Source: Capsicum annuum (Eukaryota > Streptophyta > Magnoliopsida > Solanales > Solanaceae). From it: a DNA stretch of 64,000 nt. This document shows positions 10,771 to 23,919 of the stretch, piece after piece. The position numbers and the translations under genes were made by a program. How positions within the stretch are numbered: the stretch's first letter is position 1; each line of letters starts with the position of its first letter. The notes beneath the pieces are model-generated. The model was not told the origin of the DNA, ran no database searches, and saw only the letters and a program-made list of their open reading frames with translations. The stretch spans positions 136,579,787-136,643,786 of the forward strand of contig NC_061121.1 in assembly GCF_002878395.1 (NCBI RefSeq). Reading direction: 5' to 3'.

Positions 10771-11150
10771 TACCTAACTTCAAATTCACAACATTTATAT
10801 AAAATTAAAGAACACAAATTGGAAATCAATTTTGTGGACCATGAAAATTTTATTTCATAAACATGAAAAGTACTTAGAAATCTATATTGAATAGACATAG
10901 ATAATTTCATTTAATAAAAATAGAAATGACTTTAGAAGGACATTTTTTAATAACAATAAGTAAATTTGCCTATCTGAGTTTTTTCTTACCCTACTAATTC
11001 AACCTAGAGAATCGTAGTACCCATCCTTTCAGAAGAAAGGAGCAAGAGAGAGAACTTAGACATCAAACATCTATACTTATAATAGGAAGCATTACAAGAG
11101 AGGTTTCAGGTGGATAAGATGATGATATCCAACTAAAAACCTATGCTTCC

Positions 11151-11158
11151 TTTTATAG
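11151..11158 (-). promoter_or_regulatory. TATA box of the Z promoter region, copy A
   Basis: TATAAAAG on the minus strand, followed downstream by a pyrimidine-rich tract with TCTCTCTTGCTCC. Copy B has the near-identical CTTTATAG at about 37018-37025. Confidence 0.5.
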
Positions 11159-11392
11159 AAAAATGAAGCCCTAATATAAACAAACTAAAATAAAATACAC
11201 TACCACACATGTGGCCTACTATTCTAAAATTAGAAAAGCCCTATTCGGGCACATATTTTTTTGAGATATTTATATCCTACATTATTTAAATAGGGCCCTA
11301 CAAAGATGTGATGGATCCATATTTAAAAAAACAAATATATTATTGTCATGGGACAATATGTGTAAGTAGGTAACTTAGTAGATTGTTGTTAG

Positions 11393-13840
11393 CTAAAAAG
11401 AAGGTTGATAAACAATTAGTAAGCAAACAATTTTAAGATGGTAACCATCTAAGAAGGTTTTGTGGTAAACTTGGGTAGGTAATTCCTTGAGCTTGTGGTG
11501 AGTGTTAATTTCTTTGACATGCCATCTGGCGCCATCCTTTCTAGCGTTGTTTGATGGTGTTTGAAATGAACTTGCATATCCTTCTTCCATCCACCATTCA
11601 ACACTTTGTATTTGCTTGAGGCATTATTGATCCTCCAAGCTTCATTTTAGGGACCTAGTGAAGTAACCCTTCCTATTAAAGAAGCCTTTGTATTCTATTG
11701 TGGAACATTCAGCCGTATACTTTTGATGGAATCAATGACTTCATCTCTTGTGATTTCATAAAGATTTTAATATTTATTTGTTTCTCATCGTACCTCATTA
11801 TAGTAGGGATAATCATTGGTGTAGTTCCAATTTCACCATTTCTCTGTCCATATTCATTTGAATGAATATGTTTTTCTTAAAAATAAAGAATTGTGGTTTA
11901 TATTATTTCTCTTCTAGGGATTGGATTGACATAGGAAATTTTTAGAAAAGTGAAATTTTTGGATAAGTTTACATGTCATGGCTAATGATTCCCACCGAAT
12001 GATATATAATGAATACCATAGCATCATAGATTATTTGAAGAATCTAACCTAGTATTGTCATGTCTTGAACCACAAAATGAACCTTTTTCAGAGCTAGTTA
12101 GATTTGATCGAAATACTAGAAGGAATCATACTTGAACTCCAGGAGGATGTAGTATTAGTGGCACAGGAGCCATAATAACCATGAAATCTCTTATGAGAAG
12201 TCATTGGCTAGTGCTATTAATAGATGGAAGAATGTAAATTTGAATTTACTACAAGAAAATTAAATATTGATCCTCTACATTTTCTAAACACTTGAAGCTC
12301 ATAGAAAGTTCTTCTTTCTAAAAGAATGGATAGATCGAAAGGATTCACATACTTGTGTAACAAATTTAGGGCTAGTCTACTATTTTTGAAGATAGAATCC
12401 CTAATGATTAAGCATGAGAATCTGACAAGTGTACTTTTCATTGACTTTTCCTGCATTGGATATCAGGTAGAGATCATCTGCATAGATTTAGTCTGATTCT
12501 TCATATACATTTATGGAGAAAAGGTCCCCCTCTACTAGCTTCTCCTTGAGTGAGAAGGATAATTTGAGATCTCCTCTTTACTTAGATAGATGATTGTGTG
12601 ATCGGCTATTCTTTCAATAGGATGGACTGAGTCCTTTGACTTTTTTGCTTGAGGATACTTCCTTGAAAATGACCAAGATTTCTATAGAAGAAGTGTCCAT
12701 TTTCTTTCCTGTAGTTCATTGAGCTTCTTTTTTTAAAGTACATGGTGCATGTAAACATCTTTGCCCTATTTTTTGGAAGGCATGGTAGATTTAACCTCCT
12801 AAATTATAGTTTTTTCTTGGAACTCAAATGATGGCTTATGTACGGGCAATTGGATTTAGTGACGAGATTGTTCCAGTTGCATGCTTGGTTAAGAGTTAGG
12901 TTGTTCTGGATGATCTTCTTTGGTACAGATCACATTATGTATATATTGTCAAAGGCTTAGAAGAGGGCCTTCTTGATATAGCTTATTTATGGGATTGTTA
13001 TGGATTTGTAATTTTCCTCCACAATTTTCATTGGAGGCATTCTAGCATTGTCATCAGTGATGATACAAAGGCTTGCTTTTGGCTGGGGTCTCCTCTAATA
13101 TTGAAGTAAATCTTTTCTATCTTTTAGAACTGTATTTCGATGACATCACTATAGAATGATAAGAACTTTATCTCGAGTAGCTTCCTATGCATCTTCTCCT
13201 ATATTTGACATGTACTCTACCGAAGACCTCATGTGTTATCTTAATAACATAGGTAAAATCTTAGGATGTAAGATAAGTGTTCTTATCAATAAACCCAACT
13301 GTGTTATATGAATCTCTATGAATTCTAGAAAATCTAGAAAAAAAATCTAAAATTATCATGTATTTCTTTCGTTCAACAAGATTCTTCATTGCTATTCAGT
13401 TCTCTAAGTCTCAGATCCTTTGGGCCCATGTTGAACTTTTAATGCCATCAAGAATATGGAATCTAGTTCTATTGGTTTTTAATTTCATTTCCATTTGTTC
13501 AGACCTTCTTTTTAAGATTGGATCATTCATCATATCACCTTGGTAATCGACTACTTGAGAGACCTCTGTATCTTTTGAATGATTTGTGGATATGGGTGGA
13601 TAGTCTTCTTTAGGAGATCCAGGAGTTTTTTCAACATATTCTTGAGAATAAACTAAGTCCTTATTGACTTTAATGTATCCATTAGTTAGAAAACTATCAC
13701 TGGTGTCTAAATATTCATTCAAAGTGCCTTTATTGGATGAGCACTCTCCTTTCTCCGGGGTTAATAGCATCAACGCTCAGAATATCTTCATTGTATTTCA
13801 TGTATTCTTTTATAGGATCTGGATCATCCATGGCCTATAG
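11393..13840 (-). pseudogene. Z gag/coat-like polyprotein remnant with zinc-knuckle region, copy A
   Basis: Minus-strand reading gives, in order, a linker with IEEYMK-type residues (about 13830-13760), the open stretch 13773-13411 (120 codons: ECSSNKGTLNEYLDTSDSFL, PKEDYPPISTNHSKDTEVSQ, MMNDPILKRRSEQME), a gag-core remnant, and a basic segment with a decayed Cys-His box (about 12830-12560). Many stops interrupt it. In better-kept relatives such a protein packages the element RNA. Part of the chain before the LTR at 11590-11393 has no recognisable domain. Confidence rests on agreement between three Z copies. Confidence 0.5.
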
Positions 13841-15649
13841 GTAGGGAATGGGTGTCATTCATCTCTAAGCCATAAAAATTTATAACAACTTGATCTGTGA
13901 GGATCAAGCTAGTGGATGGATTTGAGGAATCATAATATAGTGATAACCAGTTATTATTAAGAAGAACTTTTCTTTCAAAGGCATTCCATTCCTTGTCTTT
14001 GTATGATTTTTGGGTTCATAGATTGTCAAGTCATCATTTGGGAAGGCGATCACTTTGCCTGATTTCATCATGGTTTGTTTGTCTTTGTCTATTTTGCCAA
14101 ATTCCCTATTTTATTTGGACTGTTTATGGGTTGCATTAGTTTTCTTTCTTGAAGATATGGCATTCTTTATTTCCCATACATGCTTATAAATGTCAAACTC
14201 TTATTTATCGTGACTCCTTAGAGAGAAATTCATGGGCAAAGGATAAGTAAAGTGGATAATGGGAAAACTATAGCTCATCTTTAGTGGATAGTACGTTTAT
14301 GGCAACATAGGGAATAAAGTTGGCTTTAGTAGTGAGCGCTTGGTTCTCTGATGTTCTAAGATTTCAGGTGTTGTATTTTTTCTTTTGGAGAAACCATCTA
14401 TTTTTGTTGCTGGTCAAACAAATATGATGGTGAGGTGCCTGGTAGACATATATCATACTGCAGGGTTCGAAGCTTGATCTCTAATTATCGGATAAGTCCA
14501 AAATATTGAGTAGATGTTTGTTCTACTTTTTTCATAAGTTCTTCGAGCTTTGGACAATCTTATTTTGTATGATGGTAACATTTTTAGGGTATTGGATGAT
14601 TCTAGATTGCAACCTAATTTATAATATGGCATTTGCAAATTTGTAATTGAGAGTTTCTTACGTATTGCTTAGGGGTATTTTCTCACCATTTAGTAGGATA
14701 ACATTATTTGATGGTATTTTTTGAGCTTAACTCAATTATCCTTCTCAAATGGTTTAACTAGTTGGAAGTCATCAAAATGACTGGAGCTTGTGGGGAACAT
14801 TATTTATTTATTCAAAGATTGGCATTAGGCCCTTTATTGCACAAAAAACATATTTACAAAGGAATAAAACAAAAATTAACTAGACCAAGACTAGGCCAAA
14901 ATTGAGCAAAAAGGAAAGCCTACCTACTACTTGTGTAAAAATAAAAATAAATAAATATCTAGACTTATTAAGGAAAGTAAGTCGATGGAGCAAAGGAGAC
15001 AATGCGTTACCTTCTTCGATATGACTATTGGAGAAGTTGAGCTGCTTGATCTGAGTTCAAGACACTCCTAATTAAAATCACAAGTTATGTGCGCTTTCCT
15101 CTTCCTTTATCAATAGTAATATTTATTTTGTAGGCAATCGTTGCATCTTTCTAAGACAAGCCTTTGGTAGAAACACTAAGGAAGCCTCATATCTCATCGG
15201 CACCATGCAGCTTTCCAAATCATGAAGTCTTCTTCATGCATTCTACTCAGTCAAGTGATTGCTACTTCTACATGTACTTCTATTGTAAAGAAAATTATGA
15301 GGGTATTGAACCATTATTATTGTAATTTTGTATCTTTTTCTCATTTCTTCTGATCCTTCTTTGGTGAGATGAACCTCAATCAAAGTTAATACCACCACCA
15401 AAATATTAATTAAATTTCATGTGAAAAACCTATGAGATTACATTGTATTTTCTATAATTATTTTTTCTCAATCTTTAGGTAAATTATACATAGTCTCTAG
15501 CTTTGTGTTGTTTCTTGTGTGCTGGTCTCTTTAACCTTCTGAAGTATCCCACTCTCTCTTTCTGCAACTGAAACTTTAATTTTATTTGTAAATCTTAGAC
15601 ATGGAATCTAGCTTTTATCTGCTAGAAAAATTTCTTGTTCTTAGAGTGG

Positions 15650-18600
15650 TAGCTCCTGATTATTGTGATAAGTCATTGTACCTACTAAATGAACAAATTG
15701 TAAGCTAAAAATTTTGCAAGCTGATTTCCCTCTCTATAGTTATGCTTGACCTATGATTCCCTTTTATTTATCAAATATTTAATCAACTCAACCCCATACT
15801 GATTATTCATGGACAATCCCAGTCCTCATTAACTACCTTCTACACAATCAATAAAATAGTCTCTAATATAAGTGGTAGCATCCTATTTTCCACAAAATAC
15901 TTCAAACCCTCAAGGATGGCTAAAGTATCGACCTTACAACAAGTAGTATAGGGAACGCACTTAGATTCTGCATGAATTAAATCAACCTGGCAATCCCTTA
16001 AACAAAATACAGTAGTGTTATAATATATGTAGTCTTTTACTAAGGGATCAATATTGCATTTTTAGTAACATCTAGGTGGTGAATCCCATCGTACTACCTG
16101 AGAATTTCTCCTCCCAACATTCTTGTTGTTCTCAAGTTTATCAATCAATAATGGCCAGCTACTAGGGAATTCTGCTGTTGTAAGGGACCTGTCATTGCAA
16201 AAAGGTACAACTTCTGATTAACATCATGAATTACCCTATGCCTCGACATACTTCTTCCATTAAAAATATAGTTTCTTCTCTTCCATAATAGCCAAAAAAT
16301 GAAAACTCGGGCTGCTTATATTAATGGTTTAATCCAAGGTGAACTTTCTACTTAGAACCACATATTGATTGACTGATTAATATGAATAAAATTCCCTTGA
16401 AAGCCTGCGATATTTATATAAATTCACCTTATGTTATAAGCTAATTCTCCAGTAAGAAATAGATGCTCCATAGTCTTTATTTGAGATATATCACAAAGTC
16501 TACACCCGGTATCTATATCCACTCTATTTCTAGCAAAAACATCATCTACTTGGTACCTTTTTCATCAAAATTCTCTAGGTAAAAAAGTAAATTTAAATGG
16601 CATACCTAACTACCACATCTGTTTAAAAACCAATACTCCTTCTCCTTATGTCTTTTGAATTGCCAAGAACTTTTAATAGTAAATTTACCATTACTAGTTA
16701 GAAACCATAAAGCTTTGTCCCTTACATATTAGTGAAGTCTTCTATGATATTCCTTTAAAATTTGGTTAATTAATCGCATTGGTAGTTGTTGTTTAAGAAA
16801 TGCAACATTCCATGCTTCATTCATATAAAACAGCCTCACTGATATGCTGTATGTGCTCCTTTTAAATGGGACCATCTAATACAGAAGACTCAATTTTGTC
16901 TAGTTACCATACATAAAGCTTATTGTACCATTCTCCAGTTCTCAATAGATTAGATTCTTTATTCATGCCTAGCTTCCAACATCTTCTTAAACAATTATGA
17001 TCCCTCTCTCCATATGACTATAGTAGGAAATTTCTAACAATATATGTTCCCTAAAAAATGTGGACAATTCCAACACAATCTGGCAAATAAAGCATCCAAG
17101 ATTTCAAATAAAGATCTGAAACTCATTCTTCTTCTTCTTTAGGTAAACATATCTTTGACCAGGCTCTCTAATATTCTCTTCCTTGATTCCTATTTTTCTG
17201 AGAACCTATATGAGAAAGCGATATGAAACTCTATCATATGACTTGGCCATTTCTAGTTTTATTACCACATTAGTAGGATTACCTCTTAATCTAATATATG
17301 TGACAATCTTTTGGGTTAATAAAATATTTTCCATAATACCTTTTCCTATTAAATCAAAACTGATTAGGGGAAATAAGTTATGGTAACAAACCTTCAATCC
17401 TATCATGAATAACTCTTAAAATAACCTTATGGATAAAGTTCCTCAAGCCTATGGGCCTAAGATCTGCAAAAGTATTAGTATCTCCTCTTACTAAGTTAAA
17501 CAAGACCCAACTGAGTGATTGTCTTAGGGAGTGTGCGTCCTTGAAAAAAATCTGTCTCTATTCTTGCAATATCTTTATCTATAATTTTTTAACAAGTATG
17601 ATAAAACAATCTTGGTAGACCATCAGGACCACATGCACTACTCCTTTTCAATATAAAAATAGATTTTTTTATTTCCTCCTTGTCTGGATCCCTGCATAAG
17701 AACTCATTAGTGTCTACTGAAATCATATTTGGGATATGATCTAGAAACTACTATCTGAAGAATCCTTCTTATAAGTAAGTTGTTTCTGGTAGAGAGAAAC
17801 AATTTATTAGCTTATCTATTTTTCATGTCTCCTTCTGTAAACAAGTTTAGTCCTATTTTTTGCTTCCAAAATTCTTCTTCTAGATAAAGATATCTTTTTG
17901 CTGTACTTGTGCCTGGTGAAGTACTTTCCTATTTAGCTATCGGTTGCTCCTCAAACAATTTATCCTATATTTTAAAAACCTCATCTCTAATAATCATGTC
18001 TTTGAAGATGTCGCCAAGTATAATCCTGCTCCATCTAGATAATTCCTTTTTAATCTCTTTGATTTTCTAGTTGAATCTATAAAAATAGTTTCCTTTCTCT
18101 TCACAACTCCGATTGGTTCTCATAATTTCTATAAACCCTTTATTTTCTATCCAAAAATTATGTATTTAAAGTGTTTATAAAGATGTTGGTATTTTTTTAT
18201 TTTAAACAATATTTGGGCATGGTCAGATCTTGTTCTTGTTAAGTCTTCCACTTCAACTTCTTCATATCAATCTTGACATTATTAGCATATGACTATTCTA
18301 TCCAATATCTTAAAAATATAGTCTAGACCTGCTCTCTAATTCAACCATGTGAAAGGACTTCATTAAACACAGTTATAAAGAGTTCACAAAAGTTTAAACA
18401 GAATGCAAAATCTTCACATTCATTTGGTGGTACTAGTAAACTTTAAATGTTCTCCTCTTTATTCATAATCACATTAAAATCTTCACGAACAAGCTAAGGA
18501 AAATTAATTACATTATCTAACCAGTATATAGTTTCCCACATCTCCAACCTTTTTATTTCTATGCATTTAGCATAAACAAAAGTGGTATAACAGATGTTTC

Positions 18601-18790
18601 CATTATTGGATAATTTTAAAGTAGTATATTGTTCTGAGTCTCTGATAACTTTAACCCCAATATTATTATCTATAATTTTTCATTTTTCGCAATTACTATT
18701 TTTAGTGGCATATTCATAGCCGAATTTTCTATTATACTTTTCCATCTAGTTTGGTCTTTAAAAATGCCTCAAAAGAACTATAAAACTAAA
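15650..18790 (-). pseudogene. LINE ORF2: endonuclease, reverse transcriptase, zinc-binding, RNase H, copy A
   Basis: Recognisable reverse transcriptase blocks are GIGAYGPDGLP-like residues near 17640-17600 and the open stretch 17406-17206 (IMENILLTQKIVTYIRLRGN, NVVIKLEMAKSYDRVS). The palm with the YADD box is removed by a deletion at about 17165-17180. Downstream are a zf-RVT-like segment (about 16650-16300) and an RNase H-like segment (KCNIDP.., AESKCVPYTTCCKVDTLAIL, REGNQLAKFLAYNLF) near 16100-15700. The endonuclease region (about 18790-17990) is badly decayed. LINE ORF2 nicks the target and copies the RNA in place. Confidence 0.78.
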
Positions 18791-18899
18791 TTTGTGTTGT
18801 TTATAAAGGATTTGGACTGTGTTAAAATTTTGGTGAGTTTTAGCTGATCTTATGTTTTATATGAACCTTTTTAGTATTGATTATGTATTGATTTATTGG

Positions 18900-20600
18900 T
18901 TGCCCTCCTTATTTGAACCCTAGAAGGTAATGATTTTACAAAGGTATCTTATTTCCTACTTCTCAGACTTCTCTTTTGTTTTGCTGAGACTTCATCCTTG
19001 TTTACTTCATTGTCAAAATTTTCCTATTTCCTTATTGTTGCATGTTCATCTGCATTCAAATCATGGGGCACAATGGCATGAAATTTGTTACTTGGAGACA
19101 CTTCCTTTCTATGATCTTCATTTTAATCATTGTGCCCTAAGGTAGAATCGGCAAGCTACTCTAACTTTTGAAACTTTTCTATATTACAAATATTACCGTA
19201 TTATTTATTATTGTTGTTAATTTCCACCTATTCTTCTCCATCTTGTACAACCTATATTTGAGCAATGCTTATGGGACCTAGAATAATTTTGTTAGATTGG
19301 ACATCACCCTTTTGAGCACTAGCCATAATTAATCCATGTTTATCTCTTTATTATTCCACTTGTGTTCCTTTATTCATATCATATTCTCCATAGATATACT
19401 TTATATCATTATATTCCTCTTCTACTCTATCACCCTATTTCCCAAACACAAAATCAGAAGTTCCAAGAGTTAAGATAACACTCTTCCCATTATTTATGTA
19501 CAAAACATTTTTTGTTGGGGTTTTGCTTTCTGATTATTTGTACTTCCTCTAACTGGCAAGTCATTCTTTTCACTATTTTGGTATATTTAGTTTTTTGAGC
19601 TATATACTTGTGTTGGTTTCCACTAATTATGTTAAGTCTTCAAAAATATTATGAGTCTTTATTTGTATACTAGAAATTTCTTTCTTAGGAGAATTTTGGT
19701 CACTACCATCCTTGTTTACCATTGTTGCTACCTTCTTACTTTTTATCACTTTCGATATTTCAAGATCACCAAAAATCCTTCCATTGGTCAACATATTTGG
19801 AGGAAAATCATTTCTTTGTTGCTGGTTCTATTATTTTGTAGGATATGACATCTTGCTGCTTTGTTGCTTTTGTAGGACTTAATTTAGGGTGCAAGTATTT
19901 TCCATGTTTTGCCCTTATAGTTTACATTCAAAATAGAATATAGGTAGATGATCATAGTGAATTTTACCCTATATAATCCGACTACATCTAGTTTTCTCAT
20001 TGTAAATCTCTATATTAACATTTTTAGGTAAGTTTTTATAGAGGACCACCATCACTTTGACCCTAGCACAACTGGTTTGGTTTTGCTTATGGTTGCCATG
20101 TCCAGTTGAAATGGCATGCACCTTTAATGCCTATTTGTCTTGGTAATTGCTTCCTTATATTATTTATGTTTGTCCATCTTTGGAAAATTTCCAAATAATC
20201 GCAAACTATAATTTCTCTATAATTTTCATGCGTGAGACTTCTTTTTATGTCCATTTTATGCAAGTAATACCATGAAATAGTTCCCCTATCTTTATAGGTA
20301 TATGTTAAATTGTGTCATTGATTGGAGTAAATCTGTTGTTCAACATTAGATGATTGAAAAATGTCCCACAGTTTAAAGGAGCACATGTGGGAAAGCTGCC
20401 GCACTTAACACAGTGCTTTGGATCTTCAAATGTATATCTTTAGTGGTTACTTTCTATGGGAGAGTAGGGAATTTAGTTTTTGGAAATTATGTTAGAGTGT
20501 TCTCTTTTACATACCTGGCAATGGCCCTCGACGGGTAAGCTGATGGCATAGTAGGGTTAGGTTAAGATGGCGGCTGCAATCATTAATTTTTTTGGTTATG
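18900..20600 (-). pseudogene. LINE ORF1 (DUF4283-type, zinc-knuckle), copy A
   Basis: Minus-strand remnants include CARVKVMVVLYKNLPKNVNI, YNEKT, KIHYDHLPIFYFECKLQGQN-like residues (the start of a CCHC box) and, further on, ISSIQIKTHNIFEDLT. This is the layout of ORF1 in plant L1 elements, an RNA-binding protein of the element particle. A block of about 250 bases present in copy B (IFRVDKETTQATTSISFTNL) is deleted here. Numerous stops make it a pseudogene. Confidence 0.7.
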
Positions 20601-20727
20601 GAATACCCCAAAAAAGTTTGCAATAAGTATTAGTGTGGAGGAGATCATGAATTCCATGTTTATTTCTTTTTGTGTGGTTTTATTACGCGATGGAGTAGGT
20701 GAGCTATCATCTTGGCACATGTTATGG

Positions 20728-20749
20728 TGAGTGGTAAATTTACCACTCA
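20728..20749. other. 22-base perfect palindrome at the W 5' border, copy A
   Basis: TGAGTGGTAAA followed directly by its exact reverse complement. It abuts the point where similarity with the 3' LTR of W begins. The identical palindrome sits at 47513-47534 in copy B, but not before the 3' LTR at 52965. Confidence 0.8.
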
Positions 20750-22120
20750 TATACATCCAAATTTATGCACACTTCTATGATTAAATTGTGTAAATAAGGA
20801 AAATATTCTATTTGAATGTACTAATATCCATCGTTTGTAGGTTTAAAGGTAAATGAAGGAAAACAAATGAATGAGCTAAAAATAGACCAAAATGGGTAAA
20901 ATTACTGCAGAAGCTTGAAAATATGGAGTAGAAACTGACCCTCAGTTACCGCGATCACGGTCTAAGGGTCACGATCATAACAACTTAGAAACAGTCAAAG
21001 TGGTAATCGCGATAGGCTCACTGCTATCGCGGTCGCAATCAAGCAATTCTTATCGTGATAGTGTAGAAAATAGCTCTAGGCAGATATGTAATTTCACACA
21101 GCTGGTTCCAATTATCTATAGGGCAAAAGCCATTTCACTTTTGGGACATCTTGCAATTAGAATTTTTGTTTTGGTATTCCAAAAAAGCTACTAAATTGGG
21201 AAGTATTATTGTAGTTAATTTTCCAAGGATTTTTGTTGTAATTGAAGTTGAATTTGAATATAACTCATGCTTACATATTCAATGAAAGCTTTAAATATGA
21301 ATTTGGGTATATCTCTTTTCTCAAACTTCATGAGTAGCTAAACATGTATCTTAGGGATATGTTGGAATAAGGTGAAAATATGAGTGGGTCTTTATTGTTA
21401 GTGTAGATTCTTGGTTAATGATGTTGGGTTTCATTAATGCTTGCTTGTTGAATTGGAATTTCTAAGTGAAAGTCCTAAATTCCTAAAATTCCACATTATC
21501 CTTGAAAGAGGGATGTGGGTATTCTTTTATATCGTATATCATCCTTGAAAGAGGGATACAGGTAACAAGTATTGGTGAACAATGATTAGTTATTAGCTTA
21601 TTCCTATACATTGTCTTAGAAATAAGGATGGATTGTTAATTTTCTATGTCTTGGGCTTTCTAGAAATATGGATGCCCAATAGAGGTTTTGAGTTTATTTG
21701 CTTTCCACACCCATGAGGTATCCGAAATGGCCCATGGGTAATATTTTGGTGTTTGGTAGATAGAATAACATTAAAATCTCTAACCTAGCATACCCATATA
21801 GTCATTATCTAGAGTTTCCATTTGACTTTTATGTACACATGCATAATTTTCCCCTAGGAAGATATAATCCCAAGACTAATCTCCTATTGGAATCTTATCT
21901 ATAATTGTTTCTCTAAATTGGTGGTTCAAGTAGAATTTGTTCAAATAGCCTTTCAAACCATGCCCTAAAATTTAATTTACGTTTTACTTTATGTTTACAT
22001 TCCGGGTAAATACTTAGAAGACTTCAACATGCATAGGTTTAAAATACTAGTTGCACTCCTTGTGGATTCTAACCCAACTCAAATTGTGTAATTATATTTG
22101 ACAATGATCGTCCTACATCA
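20750..22120 (+). repeat. 5' LTR of Athila-like element W, copy A
   Basis: About 1.37 kb, from ATACATCCAAATTTATGCAC to CCTACATCA. It matches 47535-48893 and the 3' LTR 52965-54390 (which starts TGATACATC). It contains a CpG-rich cluster of GATCGCG-like words (20950-21060) and no gene. A primer site follows. Confidence 0.85.
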
Positions 22121-22123
22121 AAA

Positions 22124-22138
22124 TGGTGCCTTTGTCGG
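22124..22138 (+). other. Primer binding site of element W, copy A
   Basis: TGGTGCCTTTGTCGG, three bases after the LTR end, matches the TGGCGCCGTTGCCGG-type site seen after LTRs of Athila-like elements (tRNA-Asp-type primer). Copy B has TAGTACCTTTGTCGG at 48897. Confidence 0.72.
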
Positions 22139-22619
22139 AGAGTGAAACTTAGTTTTTGCTTGTGTGGTATGGAAAGTGAATTTGGGTTTACTCGTAGTTG
22201 TGTTTATTTACTTTGTTTGATGTTTTTGTCTCTTGATAGGTGATTTAAATAGTATCAACAATGAAATGAATGATCATGCTAGTAATGTCTGGACATTAGA
22301 TGCCCCCCTTGATAATGAAGATCATCTCCATAATGTGAGGCATTCTAGTGCTATCAGCATCCCAACGAATGCAGGTAATGGGGGTCTTCTATAACTTAAA
22401 TAGGTTGTCACACATTTTTCAAATGAAATGACTCTTTGGGGGTCAAGCTCATTGGGACCCAAACTTGCACTTGAAAATTTTTGGGGAAGTGTATGCTCCA
22501 TTTTACATTGCTCACATCTCATAAGAATCCATACCGCTACACCTCTATTCATTCTATCTAATGGGTGAGGTGGTGTTGTAGTTTAGTTCTCTTACCTCTG
22601 GGTCAATCACATCATGGGC

Positions 22620-23330
22620 CGAGCTTACCGATGTTTTCTTAGATCGTTACTTCCCACCATCAAAGATGTTGTAGTTGTAGGATAAAATCATTAATTTTCA
22701 TCAACTCAATGGGGAGCCTCTATATGAAGCATGGGAGAGATTTAATGAAAAGCTTTTGCAATGTCCTGGACATGAGATACCAGAAAAGATGATCATATAA
22801 ATTTTCTATAGGCCGTTAGATGAACATAACAAGACTGTGGTGGATAACACGGCCGGTGGATCACTTGTGAGGTTTTCATATGGTGTGGCTTCAACATTGA
22901 TTGAGCAAATCACAAATAAAAATAGGGTGTGGCACACCCAGGACACCAAGTTATCTAAAGGTACCCCTACCACCTCCTATATGGATAAAGAGCAAAGGAA
23001 GAAAGAAGAAGAGAGGGACAAAAATATGGAAAGAATGATGACACAATTAGACGTCCTTACAAAGCATATGATGGGTGCAACCAAAAAGGGTAAATTCCAT
23101 AGAATATAAGGGATACGATGAAGAAGAAACCAAGAGGCTTGATGAAGAACTTAGATATTTGGCAAACTACACGGGGGGATTCTCGCCCGTCCTAAAAAGG
23201 CAAGTTGGGAACCATGGTTTGACCAATTATATTGAGAAAGAGAATAGCGTGATAGGGATAAAGATCATGATTGGAGGGATAATGAAAGAGAGTATAATAT
23301 GTATCTGCCCCCTCGTGACCTAGTAAAGAG
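22620..23330 (+). pseudogene. W gag, copy A
   Basis: The plus strand reads ELTDVFLDRYFPPSKML, then LNGEPLYEAWERFNEKLLQC, RPLDEHNKTVVDNTAGGSL and VASTLIEQITNKNRVWHTQD, followed by a charged coiled-coil-like stretch (KEQRKKEEERDKNMERMMTQ). This is the retrotransposon gag domain of Athila-type Ty3 elements, which forms the particle. Two stops break the N-terminal half (about 22670) and another is at about 22799; the open part is 22837-23109. A frame change leads into 23075-23323. Copy B is at 49340-50060. Confidence 0.8.
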
Positions 23331-23919
23331 TAAAGAGTAAAACCCCATGGATCTTGAAAAGTTCAAGGCCAAGGATGTACTTACTAGAATTTTGATGAAA
23401 GTGGAAGGGATGGACAAGACGGTCTGAGAATTAAAGGGAGAATTTTCTCAAATCAACCAGCTTGTTGTATCACACTCTGCTTCAAACAAGCAATTGGAGA
23501 CTCAAATTGGATAGATCTCAACCGCACTCAATCCTTGGCCTAAGGGTGGCCTTTCTTGTGATAGGGTGGAAAATTCAAAAACTGATGCTCAAGTTTTAAA
23601 AATTGTCACTCGGAGTGTTAAAGAACTTAGTGAACTAGAGGTTGTGGTAATAAAGAGTTTCATGATGATCTAGTGAACACAAAGAAGAAGCTTGTGGTTG
23701 AGTCTAATAGTGAGGCTCCAAAATTTCAAGAACGGAATGCTGAAGAACCAATGATAAATGAAAAGATGGTTGATGAGGATGGAACTCCTAAGGTAGTTCA
23801 TGGTGATTAAATGAAATGTGATCCATTGTCCTAAATGAAGATCCCTCCTCCTTTCCATAAAAAAAACTCAAGGAAAAAGAGGAAAATGTCAAATTCAAGA
23901 AATTCTTCACCAAGGTTAA

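Larger units (their letters stand above)
10413..14794 (-). mobile_element. Element Z, minus copy in segment A
   Basis: On the minus strand the order is coding remnants (14640-11600), a promoter-bearing LTR-like region (about 11600-10800) with TATAAAAG at 11158-11151, then leader sequence that forms one arm of the inverted repeat. The plus copy at 28758-32648 has the same order. The coding part matches the gag/coat-like polyprotein of plant retroelements that carry a zinc knuckle; I find no reverse transcriptase in it. Its upstream end is lost at the LINE insertion (14795). It could be a Ty3-like element or an old pararetrovirus-like insertion; opposed head-to-head or tail-to-tail copies are common for the latter. 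Confidence 0.55.
14795..20640 (-). mobile_element. LINE (L1-type) retrotransposon, copy A
   Basis: A full-length-sized but broken non-LTR element on the minus strand: ORF1 (20600-18900), endonuclease and reverse transcriptase (18800-16650), zinc-binding and RNase H domains (16650-15650), 3' untranslated region (15650-14815) and an AATAAATAAATAA tail at about 14807-14795. It is inserted in the coding part of Z-minus. Its 5' end is placed only roughly. Copy B is at 40617-47380 and has lost the tail. Copy A lacks about 0.7 kb of the reverse transcriptase that copy B keeps. Confidence 0.85.

Noticed and set aside
22322..22552. Minus-strand ORF opposite W gag
   Set aside because: Antisense to the N-terminal gag region; no matching open frame in copy B.
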